DNA of 64,000 nucleotides from Pusillimonas caeni (lineage in GTDB: Bacteria; Pseudomonadota; Gammaproteobacteria; Burkholderiales; Burkholderiaceae_B): positions 150,853-214,852 of the forward strand of contig NZ_PDUW01000008.1 of assembly GCF_003545815.1 (NCBI RefSeq), in the 5' to 3' direction. Positions 35,421 to 45,555 of this stretch are shown one piece after another. Every line of letters starts with the position of its first letter. The first letter of the stretch is position 1. A program made the translations under genes and the position numbers. Under the pieces are notes generated by a model. The model worked only from the letters and a program-made list of their open reading frames with translations, did not search any database and was not told the origin of the DNA.

Positions 35421-36368
35421 TCATCTCGGGAGGCCGCGTTTTTTCAGGGCATGGCTGGGAGGATGTCCGAAGCGCTCGGTGTAGCGCTTGGTGAAATGCG
35501 AAGGATTGTTGAACCCGCATGCGTATGCGATCTCGGTGACGCTGGCCGCCGCTGCCGCGCCCAGCAAGTCATTGGCCATGTCCAGCCGGGACCGGATCAG
35601 ATACGCTTCGAACGATGTGTCGCCATGCCTGGCAAACAATCTATGCAGAGTGCGCAGCGAAACGCGGCACGCGGACGCCACCTGCGCGGCGGACAGCTCG
35701 GCGTCGGCCAGATGCCGATCGACATAGCGCTTTACGATTTCAAATGAGGATTCGGTCGCCGTGGGTACAGAGACTCCGGCATCGACGAAATGCATGCCGA
35801 GCACGGCCGCCAGGGCGCCAACCAAGGTCTCGACCGACTGCCTCTGCGTGCTTCGCTGATGGTTTGTCAGCGTGACGACCAGCTCTTTGAGCAATGGGGC
35901 CAATGTATCTTCTTTGCGGATGAACAGAGGTCCGAACGAACGCATGACGACGGGCAGCCGGGCGCCCAGCGCATGCCGCGGCATCACGACGAGGCTGCGC
36001 TTGGTGTGCTGGGGGAAGGCCACTTCGAACGCAGAGGACGTGTCCAGCAGGCAGAAGTCGCCCGGCCTCGATACGCCCTCTTTCCGGCCCTGCAAGATAT
36101 GAGCGGTTCCGGACCATTGAAAACTCAAGATCAGGCTGTCTTCGGTCGTGCGGCGCAGCCGCGGAGCCCGGCGGAAAATACGGTGCGGTGAGTTGGTGAA
36201 ATTGACCAGCCTGATATCTTGATGCTGGCGGCTGTACATGGCGCCTTCGAACTGGGGTTCGCTCGCCGCAAAATCGGTATCCATAATACCGCTACGCACC
36301 GCATCAAGCCAAAACTCAATGGGATTCAAGCTTCGATTTGTGTTCCAGGCTTGCCAATCTGCAGACAT
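35421..36368 (-). CDS. AraC-family transcriptional regulator
   Basis: 315 residues from the ATG at 36368. The C-terminal 100 residues form the double helix-turn-helix: Leu-Ser-Ala-Ala-Gln-Val-Ala-Ser-Ala-Cys-Arg-Val-Ser-Leu-Arg-Thr, then Ile-Ala-Tyr-Ala-Cys-Gly-Phe-Asn-Asn-Pro-Ser-His-Phe. The N-terminal part matches the AraC-binding-like (cupin-type) sensor of the regulators that partner transport operons. It is divergent from the TctC-TctB-TctA genes and probably controls them. The 275-bp gap between the starts is AT-rich and contains the element GAATTAATTAGTCTAATC, which could be an operator. The effector is unknown. Confidence 0.88.
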   Translation of the reverse strand: MSADWQAWNTNRSLNPIEFWLDAVRSGIMDTDFAASEPQFEGAMYSRQHQDIRLVNFTNSPHRIFRRAPRLRRTTEDSLILSFQWSGTAHILQGRKEGVSRPGDFCLLDTSSAFEVAFPQHTKRSLVVMPRHALGARLPVVMRSFGPLFIRKEDTLAPLLKELVVTLTNHQRSTQRQSVETLVGALAAVLGMHFVDAGVSVPTATESSFEIVKRYVDRHLADAELSAAQVASACRVSLRTLHRLFARHGDTSFEAYLIRSRLDMANDLLGAAAAASVTEIAYACGFNNPSHFTKRYTERFGHPPSHALKKRGLPR

Positions 36369-36643
36369 AGAATTCAGAAATACTCGAGAAACTGCCAACA
36401 CTGCTGGTGAATCAATAGAATTAATTAGTCTAATCAGAGCGCCAACGGACCGCAACGGGGTTTACCCCTGGGCGCCTGCCCCGGTCCGGATACAGCTCGC
36501 CAAGCCCATACGCCAGCCTGACACTGTCAGACAAATCGCGTGGCACGCACAACCATGACAATCGTCTTCTTGGATCATAAAGTGGGAGCCAGGCAGCACT
36601 TTGTGATTGCGCCGTCGCGAACGGCCGCAGTGAGGAGACCCAT

Positions 36644-37618
36644 ATGAAGATGAAAAACATGATTGCCGCCGCGCTGGCCTTCGGCGCCCTGGCCGGCGGA
36701 CCCGCCGCCGCCCAGCAGGCCTCTTACCCTGAGCGCGTCGTCAAGATCATTGCCGGATTTCCGCCCGGCGGCGGCAACGACGTGCTCGCGCGTCTGCTGG
36801 CGGAAAGGCTTCAAAACGTTCTCGGCCAGCCCTTTGTGGTGGAAAACCGGCCCGGTGCGAACGGGTTCATTGCCTTCGACGCCGTCAGAAAGTCGAAGCC
36901 TGACGGCTATACCCTGCTGGTCGGCCCAAGCAGCGGCATGGCCGTCAACCCCGCCGTATACCGCAAGCTTCCGTATGACCCGCTGAAAGACTTCGCGCCC
37001 ATCAGCATGGTCGGCGGGTTTCCCTTGCTGGTCACGGTAAAGCCCGACAGCCCGTACAAAACGCTCGATGACTTCGTGCAAGCCGCAAGGAAGGACCCCG
37101 ACAGCATAGACTACGGCTCGGCGGCGACATCGTTCCAGCTCGCCACCGAGATGTTCGCGCAGCAAGCGCAAATCAAGCTGCATCATATTCCCTATACCGG
37201 AAGCGCCCAGGCGGTCCATGCGGTGCTCAGCGGCGAAGTGCCGGTCACCTTCGCCGACAGCTCGGCAGCCGTTCCGCAAATCAAGGCCGACTCCCTGCGC
37301 GCGCTCGCAGTCACCACCGGGCAGCGTATTTCGTCATTGCCCGATGTGCCGACTGTTCGGGAAGCAAACTATCCTGGCTATGAAATGATGCTGTGGTCCG
37401 GTCTGTTCGCGCCGGCCGGCACGCCTCCTGAAGTTCTGAACAAACTCGAGCAGACCGTACGCGACATCGTGCAAGAGCCCGGGATCCAGGAGAGGCTTCA
37501 GGCGCTAGGCATAGAGCCCATCGGGAGCACGTCCGAAGAATTGACGGCGACCATGCAGACCCAGATCGAACAATACAAAGAAGTGGCGCGCAACGCAGAC
37601 ATCAGCATTGACTGGTAA
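36644..37618 (+). CDS. Tripartite tricarboxylate transporter substrate-binding protein (Bug/TctC family)
   Basis: 324 residues with a Sec signal peptide (cleavage near Ala-Ala-Gln). It is a periplasmic receptor of the Bug family, very numerous in Alcaligenaceae. Family marks are Tyr-Pro-Glu-Arg-Val-Val-Lys-Ile-Ile at the mature start, Phe-Pro-Pro-Gly-Gly-Gly-Asn-Asp, and Val-Glu-Asn-Arg-Pro-Gly-Ala-Asn-Gly. A strong GAGGAG precedes the ATG. With TctB and TctA it would import an organic anion, but Bug receptors bind varied ligands. Confidence 0.92.
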   Translation: MKMKNMIAAALAFGALAGGPAAAQQASYPERVVKIIAGFPPGGGNDVLARLLAERLQNVLGQPFVVENRPGANGFIAFDAVRKSKPDGYTLLVGPSSGMAVNPAVYRKLPYDPLKDFAPISMVGGFPLLVTVKPDSPYKTLDDFVQAARKDPDSIDYGSAATSFQLATEMFAQQAQIKLHHIPYTGSAQAVHAVLSGEVPVTFADSSAAVPQIKADSLRALAVTTGQRISSLPDVPTVREANYPGYEMMLWSGLFAPAGTPPEVLNKLEQTVRDIVQEPGIQERLQALGIEPIGSTSEELTATMQTQIEQYKEVARNADISIDW

Positions 37619-37691
37619 ACGCGCGCAAACCGCGTCTCGGCCCGCCCCTGGATGGACCGGGGCGGATCCCTGTCGGCAAAAAAAAAGAGGG

Positions 37692-38159
37692 ATGCTCTTG
37701 AAGTTCAGGATCAATAAGCGAGAGGCGTGGGCCAGTGCCCTGCTGTGCACGCTCGGCCTTGGAGTCGTTCTGATAGGAAGCGGCTACTCTTTAGGCTCCC
37801 TGGCAAGGATAGGGCCGGGCTTCTTCCCCGTAGCGCTTGGCACGCTGCTGACCTTCCTGGGCCTGCTCTGCCTGTTTACCGGCGGCATGTCGCCCGATGA
37901 AGAAGGCGAGGATGCCGACGCCCCTCCTCAATGGCGAGGCTGGGGCTGCATCATCGGCGGCGTCATCGCCTTCATCACCCTCGGCAGATACGGCGGCTTG
38001 CTGCCCGCCACATTTGCATTGGTGTTCATATCGGCGCTGGGCGATCGCACGCACACAGTGCGCAGTGCGCTTCTGCTATCGGCGTTTGTGACAGTGGTCG
38101 GCATACTTATTTTTTCTTGGGGGCTCGAGCTGCAGTTTCCCTTGCTTCAGTGGGGTTGA
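37692..38159 (+). CDS. Tripartite tricarboxylate transporter small membrane subunit TctB
   Basis: 155 residues with four hydrophobic segments, as in TctB. Typical features are the Ser-Leu-Ala-Arg-Ile-Gly-Pro-Gly-Phe-Phe-Pro segment after the first helix, a variable loop of Glu/Asp/Pro, and a short C-terminal end. It lies between the receptor and the large subunit, 6 bp before the TctA gene. TctB helps TctA form the cytoplasmic-membrane pore. The ATG at 37692 has AAGAGGG upstream; the earlier frame start is not family-like. Confidence 0.85.
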   Translation: MLLKFRINKREAWASALLCTLGLGVVLIGSGYSLGSLARIGPGFFPVALGTLLTFLGLLCLFTGGMSPDEEGEDADAPPQWRGWGCIIGGVIAFITLGRYGGLLPATFALVFISALGDRTHTVRSALLLSAFVTVVGILIFSWGLELQFPLLQWG

Positions 38160-38165
38160 CGATAG

Positions 38166-39683
38166 ATGGAAACTTTTTCGAGCTTGATGCACGGCTTTAC
38201 CATCGCCTTCCAGTTGGACAACCTGATGTGGGCCGCGTTCGGCGTGTTCATGGGCAACCTCATAGGCGTCTTGCCCGGCATGGGCGCCCTGGCGGCAATA
38301 TCCATTCTCCTTCCGTTGACCTATGCCATGACACCCACCGCGGCGTTGATCATGCTGGCCGGAATGTATTATGGCTCTCAGTACGGCGGAGGCATTACTT
38401 CCATCATGCTCAATCTGCCGGGCACCGCTTCGCACGCGGTCGCATGCCTGGACGGCAATCCGCTCGCGCGCAACGGCAAGGCGGGGTCTGCGCTGTTCAT
38501 GCTGATGTTCTCCTCGTTCTTGGGCGCAACCTTCGGCATCCTGGCCATGATCCTGTTCTCGCCATGGCTCGTGCAACTGGCATTCGAGTTCGGCCCCGCC
38601 GAGTATTTTTCAATGATGATGCTGGGTCTGCTGGCCGGCGCTACATTGGCCAAGGGCTCGGCTGTCAAGGGCGTGGCCATGGTGGTGGTCGGCTTGATTC
38701 TAGGCCTGATAGGCACGGACGTGAACAGCGGGATTTCTCGTTTCGACTTCGGGGTGCCCGAGCTTCAAGACGGCCTGCAGATCGTAGCGCTCGCCATGGG
38801 GCTGTTCGGGGTTGCGGATTTCCTGAAGAATATAAACCGGGGCGGCGGCGCGCATACGCAGGTGCTGGGTCGAGTTTCCACGCGCTCCCTGCGCCCTCAA
38901 AAAGGCGACATCAAAGCGTCGCGCGGCGCGCTGATGCGGGGAACGGGCATCGGGGCGGCCTTTGGCGTCCTGCCCGGAACCGGCCCCACCATAGCCTCGT
39001 TCATCGCTTATGCAACCGAAAAGAAAGTCGCCAGAGAGCCGCATCGTTTTGGACGAGGAGCCATAGAAGGCGTTGCCGCGCCCGAAGCGGCGACCAGCGC
39101 CGCCACGCAGACCGGTTTCATCCCCACGCTCAGCCTGGGCATCCCCGGCGACCCGGTCATGGCGCTGATGCTGGGAGCGCTGATCATCCACGGCATCCAG
39201 CCGGGTCCGCAAATGGTGGTCGAGCATGCCGACATGTTCTGGGGCCTGATTGCAAGTTTCTGGGTAGGCAACGTACTGCTGCTCCTGCTGAATCTGCCTT
39301 TGATCAGCGTATGGATACGTTTGTTGTCGGTACCCTTCAGGCATTTGTATCCTGCGGCACTGTTCTTCGTCTGCGTGGGCGTCTATAGCACCAACAACAA
39401 CCTGTTCGACGTAGGTATCGTGCTGCTGTTCGGCATTGTCGGATATCTATTGATGCGCTTGCGGTTCGAGGCTGCGCCCCTGCTGCTGGGCTTCGTGCTC
39501 GGCCCCATGGTCGAGGTGAACTTCCGGCGAGCACTGTTGCTGTCACGAGGCGACCCCATGATATTTGTCGACAGGCCGATCAGCCTGGCGTTCATCATTG
39601 CCGCCGTGCTGCTCATTGCCGGTTTAGTGTATTCGTCCTGGCGTTCCATCAGTCGCGCGGGCCAAGTCGCCGCTGCCGCCTGA
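38166..39683 (+). CDS. Tripartite tricarboxylate transporter large membrane subunit TctA
   Basis: 505 residues with about 12 hydrophobic helices. The TctA signatures are present: Gly-Val-Leu-Pro-Gly-Met-Gly and Tyr-Gly-Ser-Gln-Tyr-Gly-Gly-Gly in the first half, and Gly-Val-Leu-Pro-Gly-Thr-Gly-Pro-Thr plus Thr-Leu-Ser-Leu-Gly-Ile-Pro-Gly in the second. It forms the ion-coupled transporter with TctB and the TctC-type receptor. The gene overlaps the 3' end of the convergent MFS gene by 60 bp. Confidence 0.92.
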   Translation: METFSSLMHGFTIAFQLDNLMWAAFGVFMGNLIGVLPGMGALAAISILLPLTYAMTPTAALIMLAGMYYGSQYGGGITSIMLNLPGTASHAVACLDGNPLARNGKAGSALFMLMFSSFLGATFGILAMILFSPWLVQLAFEFGPAEYFSMMMLGLLAGATLAKGSAVKGVAMVVVGLILGLIGTDVNSGISRFDFGVPELQDGLQIVALAMGLFGVADFLKNINRGGGAHTQVLGRVSTRSLRPQKGDIKASRGALMRGTGIGAAFGVLPGTGPTIASFIAYATEKKVAREPHRFGRGAIEGVAAPEAATSAATQTGFIPTLSLGIPGDPVMALMLGALIIHGIQPGPQMVVEHADMFWGLIASFWVGNVLLLLLNLPLISVWIRLLSVPFRHLYPAALFFVCVGVYSTNNNLFDVGIVLLFGIVGYLLMRLRFEAAPLLLGFVLGPMVEVNFRRALLLSRGDPMIFVDRPISLAFIIAAVLLIAGLVYSSWRSISRAGQVAAAA

Positions 39684-40847
39684 TCTGCCGCTACGCCGCA
39701 GCTGCAGCACGAGCGTTACGCTCACGAAGACGATCAATGTGGAAACCAAGAGCACTCCGCCCTCCACGAATCCCGAGGTAAGGGCCAGACCCCAGAGGAT
39801 TCCCCCCGTCCACAAGCCGCCATCGACGGAAAGATTCCACATGACCGAAGCACGACCCGCGTCCATCAGCCGCATCGCCGTGTGAAGCGTGACGGTCTGC
39901 ACGATTCCGACGCCCAGGCCCACAAGCCCCCCGGCGGCGACCACCACCGCCGGGATGGCAGCCAGTACACCCGCTATCCCTCCCGCGGCAAGCAGGACCG
40001 CCCCGGTCACGATCGTGACGCCGGTAGTGGATCTTGCTTCCAGTTCACCGCCCAGCCAGCGCCCCAGCGCATTGCCCGCCTGCACCGAGAAGATGACGAC
40101 CGCCGCGTAGGCCGAGGCCAGCACGGGCAGGCTCGACAGCCCGTGGGAAAGCACGATTATTCCAAGGAGCAGGAAACACAACACCAGCCACGGCGCATCC
40201 GCCAAGAGTCTACGCAGGCGTCCCGCCCCGCCCTTCCCGCTGGCGGCGCAATGCCCGCGCTCCTCGGCCGCCGCGGCGGGCCGGCTGCCGGAAACCCGGC
40301 CCACGGCCGCGGGGACGCCGAACGACAAGCCCGCCGCAATGATGCCTGCAAACAAGGCGCATACGCCGAATATGGCCGGCGAGAACGTGAGCGCAAGCTG
40401 GACTCCCAAAGGAGACCCCAAGGCGGAGGCCGCCATGGTGATCAGCCCGTACACGCCAAGCGCCCTGCCAAGCTTGTCGGCGGGCACGAGCAGCGCCACA
40501 CCCTGCGCGCCGGCAACGATCAAGGTGCCAAAGCCCGCGCCGCCGGCCACCGCGCCGATGAGCAAGGTGGACGTACTGGCCGACATGCCGGTGATCAGCC
40601 CTCCCACGGCGGCGAGGCCGACCGAGCCGGCGAGCACGAATCGAAGGGAAAACCGTCCGACCAGCGCCGGCGTGAACGCCTGCACGCCCATGACGAAAGC
40701 CATCATGGTCCCGAGAAAAAGGCTGCTCAACCCGGGCGAGTCGGCGCGGGTCACCGGAACGAGCGAATACAGCGTAAAGAAGATCGTAAGGCCCAACGAC
40801 ACCGCCGCCGTCAACGCCGCGAGGGGACGAGTGCTTGGCGCCGGCAT
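39624..40847 (-). CDS. MFS transporter of the aminotransferase/kynA operon
   Basis: 407 residues from the ATG at 40847, which overlaps the stop of kynA by one base (TAATG). It has about 12 hydrophobic helices and the efflux-type MFS arrangement. A longer frame exists upstream inside kynA and is unlikely to be used. Co-translation with tryptophan dioxygenase suggests it moves an aromatic amino acid or a kynurenine-type product; the direction is unknown. Its 3' end overlaps TctA by 60 bp on the opposite strand. Confidence 0.82.
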   Translation of the reverse strand: MPAPSTRPLAALTAAVSLGLTIFFTLYSLVPVTRADSPGLSSLFLGTMMAFVMGVQAFTPALVGRFSLRFVLAGSVGLAAVGGLITGMSASTSTLLIGAVAGGAGFGTLIVAGAQGVALLVPADKLGRALGVYGLITMAASALGSPLGVQLALTFSPAIFGVCALFAGIIAAGLSFGVPAAVGRVSGSRPAAAAEERGHCAASGKGGAGRLRRLLADAPWLVLCFLLLGIIVLSHGLSSLPVLASAYAAVVIFSVQAGNALGRWLGGELEARSTTGVTIVTGAVLLAAGGIAGVLAAIPAVVVAAGGLVGLGVGIVQTVTLHTAMRLMDAGRASVMWNLSVDGGLWTGGILWGLALTSGFVEGGVLLVSTLIVFVSVTLVLQLRRSGRSGGSGDLARATDGTPGRIH

Positions 40848-41719
40848 TACAGCGCGGTTCTCACCGTCCATATCTCCGGGAACAGCACGACCTCCAGCAT
40901 CTTCTTGAGATAGCTTACGCCTCCCGTTCCGCCGGTGCCGCGCTTGAAGCCGATCACGCGCTCGACCGTGGTGACGTGCCGGAAGCGCCAAAGACGGAAG
41001 GCGTCCTCGATGTCGGCAAGCTTCTCGCCCAGCTGATAGAGGTCCCAGTGGGCATGCGGCTCGCGATAGATCGTCAACCAGGCCGCCTCGACCTGCGGGC
41101 TCGCGACGTACGGCTGCGTCCAGTCGCGCTCGAGGTGGTCGGCCGGAATGGCCAGGCCGCGGCGCGCAAGCAGCCGCAGCGACTCATCATACAGCGAAGG
41201 CGAGCGGTACGCCGCCTCGACCTGGGCAAGCAGATCGGGCCGGTGCGCGTGAGGCTTGAGCATGGCGGCATTCTTGTTGCCGAGCGCGAATTCGATGCAG
41301 CGATACTGCGCGCTCTGGAAGCCGCTGGAACTGGCCAGGTAGGGACGCATGGCCGAATACTCGGGCGGCGTCATCGTCGAAAGCACCGTCCAGGCGCTGA
41401 CCAGCTGCTCCATGATGCGCGAGACGCGCGCCAGCATCTTGAAACTGTCGGCATGCTGGTCGGCCGCCACCGCCGCCGTGGCGGCGGCGAGCTCGTGCAG
41501 CATCAGTTTCATCCAGAGCTCGCTGGTCTGATGCTGAATGATGAACAGCATTTCGTCGTGCGCGGGCGACAATGGATGCTGAGCGCCCAGGACCTCGTCC
41601 AGATGAAGGTAGTCGCCGTAGCTCATGGACTGGCTGAAATCCAATTGCGCTTTTTCTTCGGCGACGATGCGCTCGGTTTCGCCGGCGCCGTTGCCAGCCG
41701 GGGTTCGCGACGTGCTCAT
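40847..41719 (-). CDS. kynA: Tryptophan 2,3-dioxygenase
   Basis: 290 residues from the ATG at 41719, matching the family length (about 280-300). It opens the indole ring of L-tryptophan to N-formylkynurenine using haem. Recognisable segments are [18 protein letters not shown] (distal His), Phe-Gln-Ser-Ala-Gln-Tyr-Arg (substrate-binding Arg) and Arg-Phe-Arg-His-Val (proximal His). The start overlaps the aminotransferase stop (ATGA). kynB and kynU are not adjacent. Confidence 0.93.
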   Translation of the reverse strand: MSTSRTPAGNGAGETERIVAEEKAQLDFSQSMSYGDYLHLDEVLGAQHPLSPAHDEMLFIIQHQTSELWMKLMLHELAAATAAVAADQHADSFKMLARVSRIMEQLVSAWTVLSTMTPPEYSAMRPYLASSSGFQSAQYRCIEFALGNKNAAMLKPHAHRPDLLAQVEAAYRSPSLYDESLRLLARRGLAIPADHLERDWTQPYVASPQVEAAWLTIYREPHAHWDLYQLGEKLADIEDAFRLWRFRHVTTVERVIGFKRGTGGTGGVSYLKKMLEVVLFPEIWTVRTAL

Positions 41720-42942
41720 TGGGACTCTCCCAGTACAGTAGTGATGGCGTCCGCCACATATTGCACATTGTCGCGCGACAGGCCCGACATGCACATGCGG
41801 CCCGACCTGACCAGGTATACGCCGTGCTCTTCGCGCAGGCGATCGACCTGCGGCGCGGTAAGGCCTGTGTAGCTGAACATGCCGCGCTGAGTCAACAGAA
41901 AGCCAAAATCGCGCCGCTCGCCGAAATTGTCATGCAATGCCTGGTAGAGTCGCGCACGCATGTCCTTGATGCGCTCACGCATTCCGGCCAGATCCGCCTC
42001 CCAGCTCGCGGCCAGTTCGGGCGACTGCAGCACGTGCTGGACGAGCCGCGCTCCCTGCAAAGGCGGCGAGGAATAGTTGCGGCGAACCGTGGCCTTCAAC
42101 TGGCCCAGCACATTGTCGGCGGTGGCCGCGTCAGTGCATACCACGCTGAGCGTGCCCACGCGCTCGCCGTACAGCGAAAAGTTCTTCGAGAACGAATTGG
42201 CGACGAAGGCCTGCGCGCCCGCGTCGGCCAAGGCTCGCACCGACCAGGCGTCTTCGTCGAGCCCGTCGCCAAAACCCTGGTACGCCATGTCGACGAACGG
42301 GATCAGCCCGCGCTCGACGATGAGGGGAATCAGCGCCTGCCACTGCTCGCGGGAAAGATCGACGCCCGTGGGGTTATGGCAGCTTGCATGCAGCAGCACC
42401 ACGCTGCCCGAAGGCAAGCCGCGCAGCGATTCCATCATGTTGTCGAAACAGACCGTCCCGGTGGCCGCATCGTAATAGGGATAGCGGTGCGCGCGAAAAC
42501 CCGCACCCTCGAAAATCGCCACATGATTCTCCCAGGTCGGATCGCTGACCCAGACTTCGGCTTCCGGGAAATAGCGCTTGATGAAGTCGGCTCCGACCTT
42601 GAGCGCGCCCGAGCCGCCGGGCGTCTGTATGGTGGCGATGCGCCCGGCGCGCACGGCTTCATGCCCGGCGCCGAACACGAGGTTCTGCACCAGCCGGCGA
42701 TATGAGGCCAGGCCCTCCATGGGAAGATAGCCGCATGGATCCGTGCTGTCGGCCAATGACCTGACCGCCCGGCGCACCGAATCCAGGACGGGCAGGCGCC
42801 CCGCCTCGTCAAAATACAGGCCGATGCTCAGGCTGACTTTATCCGGCCGCGGATCCCGCTGGAATGTCTCCATCAGCGACAGGATGGGATCGCCGGGATA
42901 GGCGGGTACATGGGCGAATATGGAGTTTGTCTCAGGCTTCAT
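41716..42942 (-). CDS. Aromatic amino acid aminotransferase (TyrB/AspC family)
   Basis: 408 residues, the usual length. It is a fold-type I PLP enzyme of the aspartate/aromatic aminotransferase group: Ser-Cys-His-Asn-Pro-Thr-Gly and the PLP Lys in Asn-Ser-Phe-Ser-Lys-Asn-Phe are clear. It begins the operon aminotransferase-kynA-MFS. The likely substrates are Trp, Phe, Tyr or kynurenine; sequence alone cannot choose. Its 3' end overlaps kynA by 4 bp. The ATG at 42942 is 170 bp from the divergent GntR gene. Confidence 0.88.
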   Translation of the reverse strand: MKPETNSIFAHVPAYPGDPILSLMETFQRDPRPDKVSLSIGLYFDEAGRLPVLDSVRRAVRSLADSTDPCGYLPMEGLASYRRLVQNLVFGAGHEAVRAGRIATIQTPGGSGALKVGADFIKRYFPEAEVWVSDPTWENHVAIFEGAGFRAHRYPYYDAATGTVCFDNMMESLRGLPSGSVVLLHASCHNPTGVDLSREQWQALIPLIVERGLIPFVDMAYQGFGDGLDEDAWSVRALADAGAQAFVANSFSKNFSLYGERVGTLSVVCTDAATADNVLGQLKATVRRNYSSPPLQGARLVQHVLQSPELAASWEADLAGMRERIKDMRARLYQALHDNFGERRDFGFLLTQRGMFSYTGLTAPQVDRLREEHGVYLVRSGRMCMSGLSRDNVQYVADAITTVLGESQ

Positions 42943-43112
42943 TCTTGAATCGTATATAAATTTATGCGTTCGAGTTTATCTATTTTCCATGGCCCCGCGC
43001 CACACGCGGCGTGATAGGGGTTTTCTCTATTGCCGCAGAGCGAGCCTCCCCTTAGACTTTGATCAAAGATCAACGATCTTGGCTCGATACCCGTTTCTTT
43101 TTGCGAATCCCA

Positions 43113-43808
43113 ATGAAAAACTCAGATGCCCCGGGCACAAGCGCTCCGCTGAGGGCCTACCGGCCCATCGTCCGGCAATCCGTCAACGAAGCGGTGTATC
43201 AAGCCCTGAGCAACAAGTTGATGCATGGCGAATACCGTGCCGGCCAGGTGCTTGGAATCCAATATCTCGCCGACGCCCTGGGCACCAGCACGATGCCTGT
43301 GCGCGAAGCCCTGCGGCGCCTGGTGGCGCAACAGGGCCTGGAGCCCTTGCGCAACGGAACGACCCGCGTGCCGCTCATCACCAAGGCGCGCCTGAACGAT
43401 ATCCGACGCGCCCGCGTACTGATCGAAGGCATGGTCACCGAGTGGGCGGGCCCTTGCCTTGCCTCGCAGACACTGGCCGAGCTCGAGCAACTGGCGCGGG
43501 AAATCACCCAGGCGCGCCGCACGCGCAAAGGCGTTGCCAGCAGCCTTGAAAAAAACCGGGTCTTCCACTTCACCATTTATGGCGCCGCGCAGTCTCCCGT
43601 CATGCTGGCGATGATCGAAAGCCTGTGGCTGCAGTCGGGGGCCTACCTGCGCGAGACCCGTGAATTGCTGCACACCGACGAACAGCCCGCTGATCAATTG
43701 CATGAATCCACGGTGAAAGCGCTGCGCGCCGGAGACTTCGGCAAAGCGCGCCAGTACATCCAGGAGGACATCTCCTGGGTGTTCGACCGCCTGGATCTGG
43801 CCGACTAG
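43113..43808 (+). CDS. GntR-family (FCD domain) regulator
   Basis: 231 residues from the ATG at 43113. The N-terminal winged helix (about 15-80) contains Leu-Ala-Asp-Ala-Leu-Gly-Thr-Ser-Thr-Met-Pro-Val-Arg-Glu-Ala-Leu-Arg-Arg-Leu, and the C-terminal FCD helical domain binds a small effector, often a carboxylic acid. It is the first gene in the direction of the sugar-acid operon, 33 bp before the IlvD-type gene, so it probably represses that operon. It is divergent from the aminotransferase operon. Confidence 0.88.
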   Translation: MKNSDAPGTSAPLRAYRPIVRQSVNEAVYQALSNKLMHGEYRAGQVLGIQYLADALGTSTMPVREALRRLVAQQGLEPLRNGTTRVPLITKARLNDIRRARVLIEGMVTEWAGPCLASQTLAELEQLAREITQARRTRKGVASSLEKNRVFHFTIYGAAQSPVMLAMIESLWLQSGAYLRETRELLHTDEQPADQLHESTVKALRAGDFGKARQYIQEDISWVFDRLDLAD

Positions 43809-43841
43809 ATCACTCTATCAATCATCAAACCCCTTAGCCTC

Positions 43842-45554
43842 ATGCTTACAAAACATCGCTCCAAAATGGTTACCGAGGGCGCCACCCGCACACCGCATCG
43901 CGCCTTCCTGCGCGCCACCGGCCTGGACGACGACGACCTGGCCAAGTCGATGGTGGCCATCATTGGCACCGCCGGCGACAACACGCCCTGTTCCAAATCG
44001 CTGGGGCCCCAGGCGGACAGCGTCCGGTTGGGCGTGGCCGAAGGCGGCGGCGTGCCGGTCATGATGAACACCATTTCCGTGTCCGACGGCACCTCCATGA
44101 ACCACGACGGCATGCGCATGAGCCTGATCTCTCGCGAGATCATCGCCGACAGCATGGAGGTGGCCGTACGCGGCCATGCCTACGACGCCTTGATAGGCCT
44201 GGGCGGCTGCGACAAGACGCTGCCCGGCACGCTGATGGCCATGGTGCGGCTGAACGTGCCCTCGGTATTCATCTACGGCGGCTCGATGCTGCCCGGATAC
44301 TCGCCGGACGGCGCCGAAAATACGGTCCTTACCGCCATCGAGGGCGTGGGCCGCTACCAGACCGGCGCCATTTCCCTGGAGCAGTTGCACGGCATCGAGC
44401 GCACGTGCGCCATGACGGTGGGCTCCTGCCCGGGCCAGTTCACCGCCAACACCATGGGCATGGTGGCGGAAGCCCTGGGCCTGTCCTTTCTGGGTTCATC
44501 GACCATTCCGGCGGTGTACAGCCAGCGGCATGCCCTGGCCCGCCGCGCCGGCCGCCGCGTGATGGAAATCCTGGCCGGCGGCGGGCCGCTGCCGCGCGAC
44601 CTCATCACCCGGAAAAGCCTCGAGAACGCCGCCGCCGCGGTCGCGGCCACAGGGGGCTCGACCAATGTGGCGCTGCACATTCCCGCCATTGCGCACGAGG
44701 CCGGCATCCGCTTTACCATGGACGACCTGGCCGAAGTGTTCAACCGTACGCCGCTGATTGCCGATCTGCAGCCGGGAGGGCGCTATCTCGCACGCGACCT
44801 CGACGTCATCGGCGGTGCGCCGGTGGTGTTCAACGCCCTGTTGAAAAGCGGCCACCTGCATGGCGACGCGCTCACCATCACCGGCGAAACCCTGGCCGAG
44901 GCATTGGCGCACTTTCCCGGCGCCGACGGCCGCATCGTGCGCGACAGCGCGCAGCCCATCCATGCTTCGGGCGGCCTGGTGGTCCTCAAGGGCAATCTCT
45001 GTCCGGACGGCGCATTGCTGAAGATCGCCGGCCTGAAGTCCCTCACTTTCGAAGGGCGAGCACGCGTTTTCGAAACCGAAGAAGACTGCATGCGGGTGGT
45101 ATCGCAGCAGGCCTACAATGCCGGCGATGTACTGCTGATTCGCAACGAAGGGCCGAAAGGCGGGCCCGGCATGCGCGAGATGCTCAGCGTCACCGCGGCC
45201 ATCTACGGCCAGGGCAATGGCGAAAAGGTGGCGCTGCTTACCGACGGCCGTTTCTCCGGCGCAACGCGCGGCATGTGCATCGGATACGCCAGTCCCGAAG
45301 CGGCCGCGGGCGGGCCCATCGGGCTGGTGCGCGACGGCGATCGCATCACCATAGACGCCACGCGCGCCAGCATCCACCTGCATGTGACCGACGAAGAACT
45401 GGTCGCTCGCAAAGCCCGATGGCAGCCGTACGCCCGCGAGCGCCTGGCCGGCGCTCTGGAGAAATACGCGCGCCTGGTGGGGCCGACCCATGAAGGCGCG
45501 GTCACCCACTCGGGCGCCGCCGAATGGCCGCTGGAAGACAACGAGGACGCATGA
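43842..45554 (+). CDS. IlvD/Edd-family dehydratase
   Basis: 570 residues. The family removes water from 2,3-dihydroxy or sugar acids with an iron-sulfur cluster. The expected ligands are Cys50 (Asn-Thr-Pro-Cys-Ser), Cys123 (Gly-Gly-Cys-Asp-Lys-Thr) and Cys196 (Gly-Ser-Cys-Pro-Gly-Gln); Lys125 is the position that becomes carbamylated. The context of sugar-acid dehydrogenases and an isomerase, rather than branched-chain synthesis genes, points to an aldonate or tetronate substrate. It ends 1 bp before the next gene and is probably in one operon with it. Confidence 0.88.
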   Translation: MLTKHRSKMVTEGATRTPHRAFLRATGLDDDDLAKSMVAIIGTAGDNTPCSKSLGPQADSVRLGVAEGGGVPVMMNTISVSDGTSMNHDGMRMSLISREIIADSMEVAVRGHAYDALIGLGGCDKTLPGTLMAMVRLNVPSVFIYGGSMLPGYSPDGAENTVLTAIEGVGRYQTGAISLEQLHGIERTCAMTVGSCPGQFTANTMGMVAEALGLSFLGSSTIPAVYSQRHALARRAGRRVMEILAGGGPLPRDLITRKSLENAAAAVAATGGSTNVALHIPAIAHEAGIRFTMDDLAEVFNRTPLIADLQPGGRYLARDLDVIGGAPVVFNALLKSGHLHGDALTITGETLAEALAHFPGADGRIVRDSAQPIHASGGLVVLKGNLCPDGALLKIAGLKSLTFEGRARVFETEEDCMRVVSQQAYNAGDVLLIRNEGPKGGPGMREMLSVTAAIYGQGNGEKVALLTDGRFSGATRGMCIGYASPEAAAGGPIGLVRDGDRITIDATRASIHLHVTDEELVARKARWQPYARERLAGALEKYARLVGPTHEGAVTHSGAAEWPLEDNEDA

Positions 45555-45555
45555 C

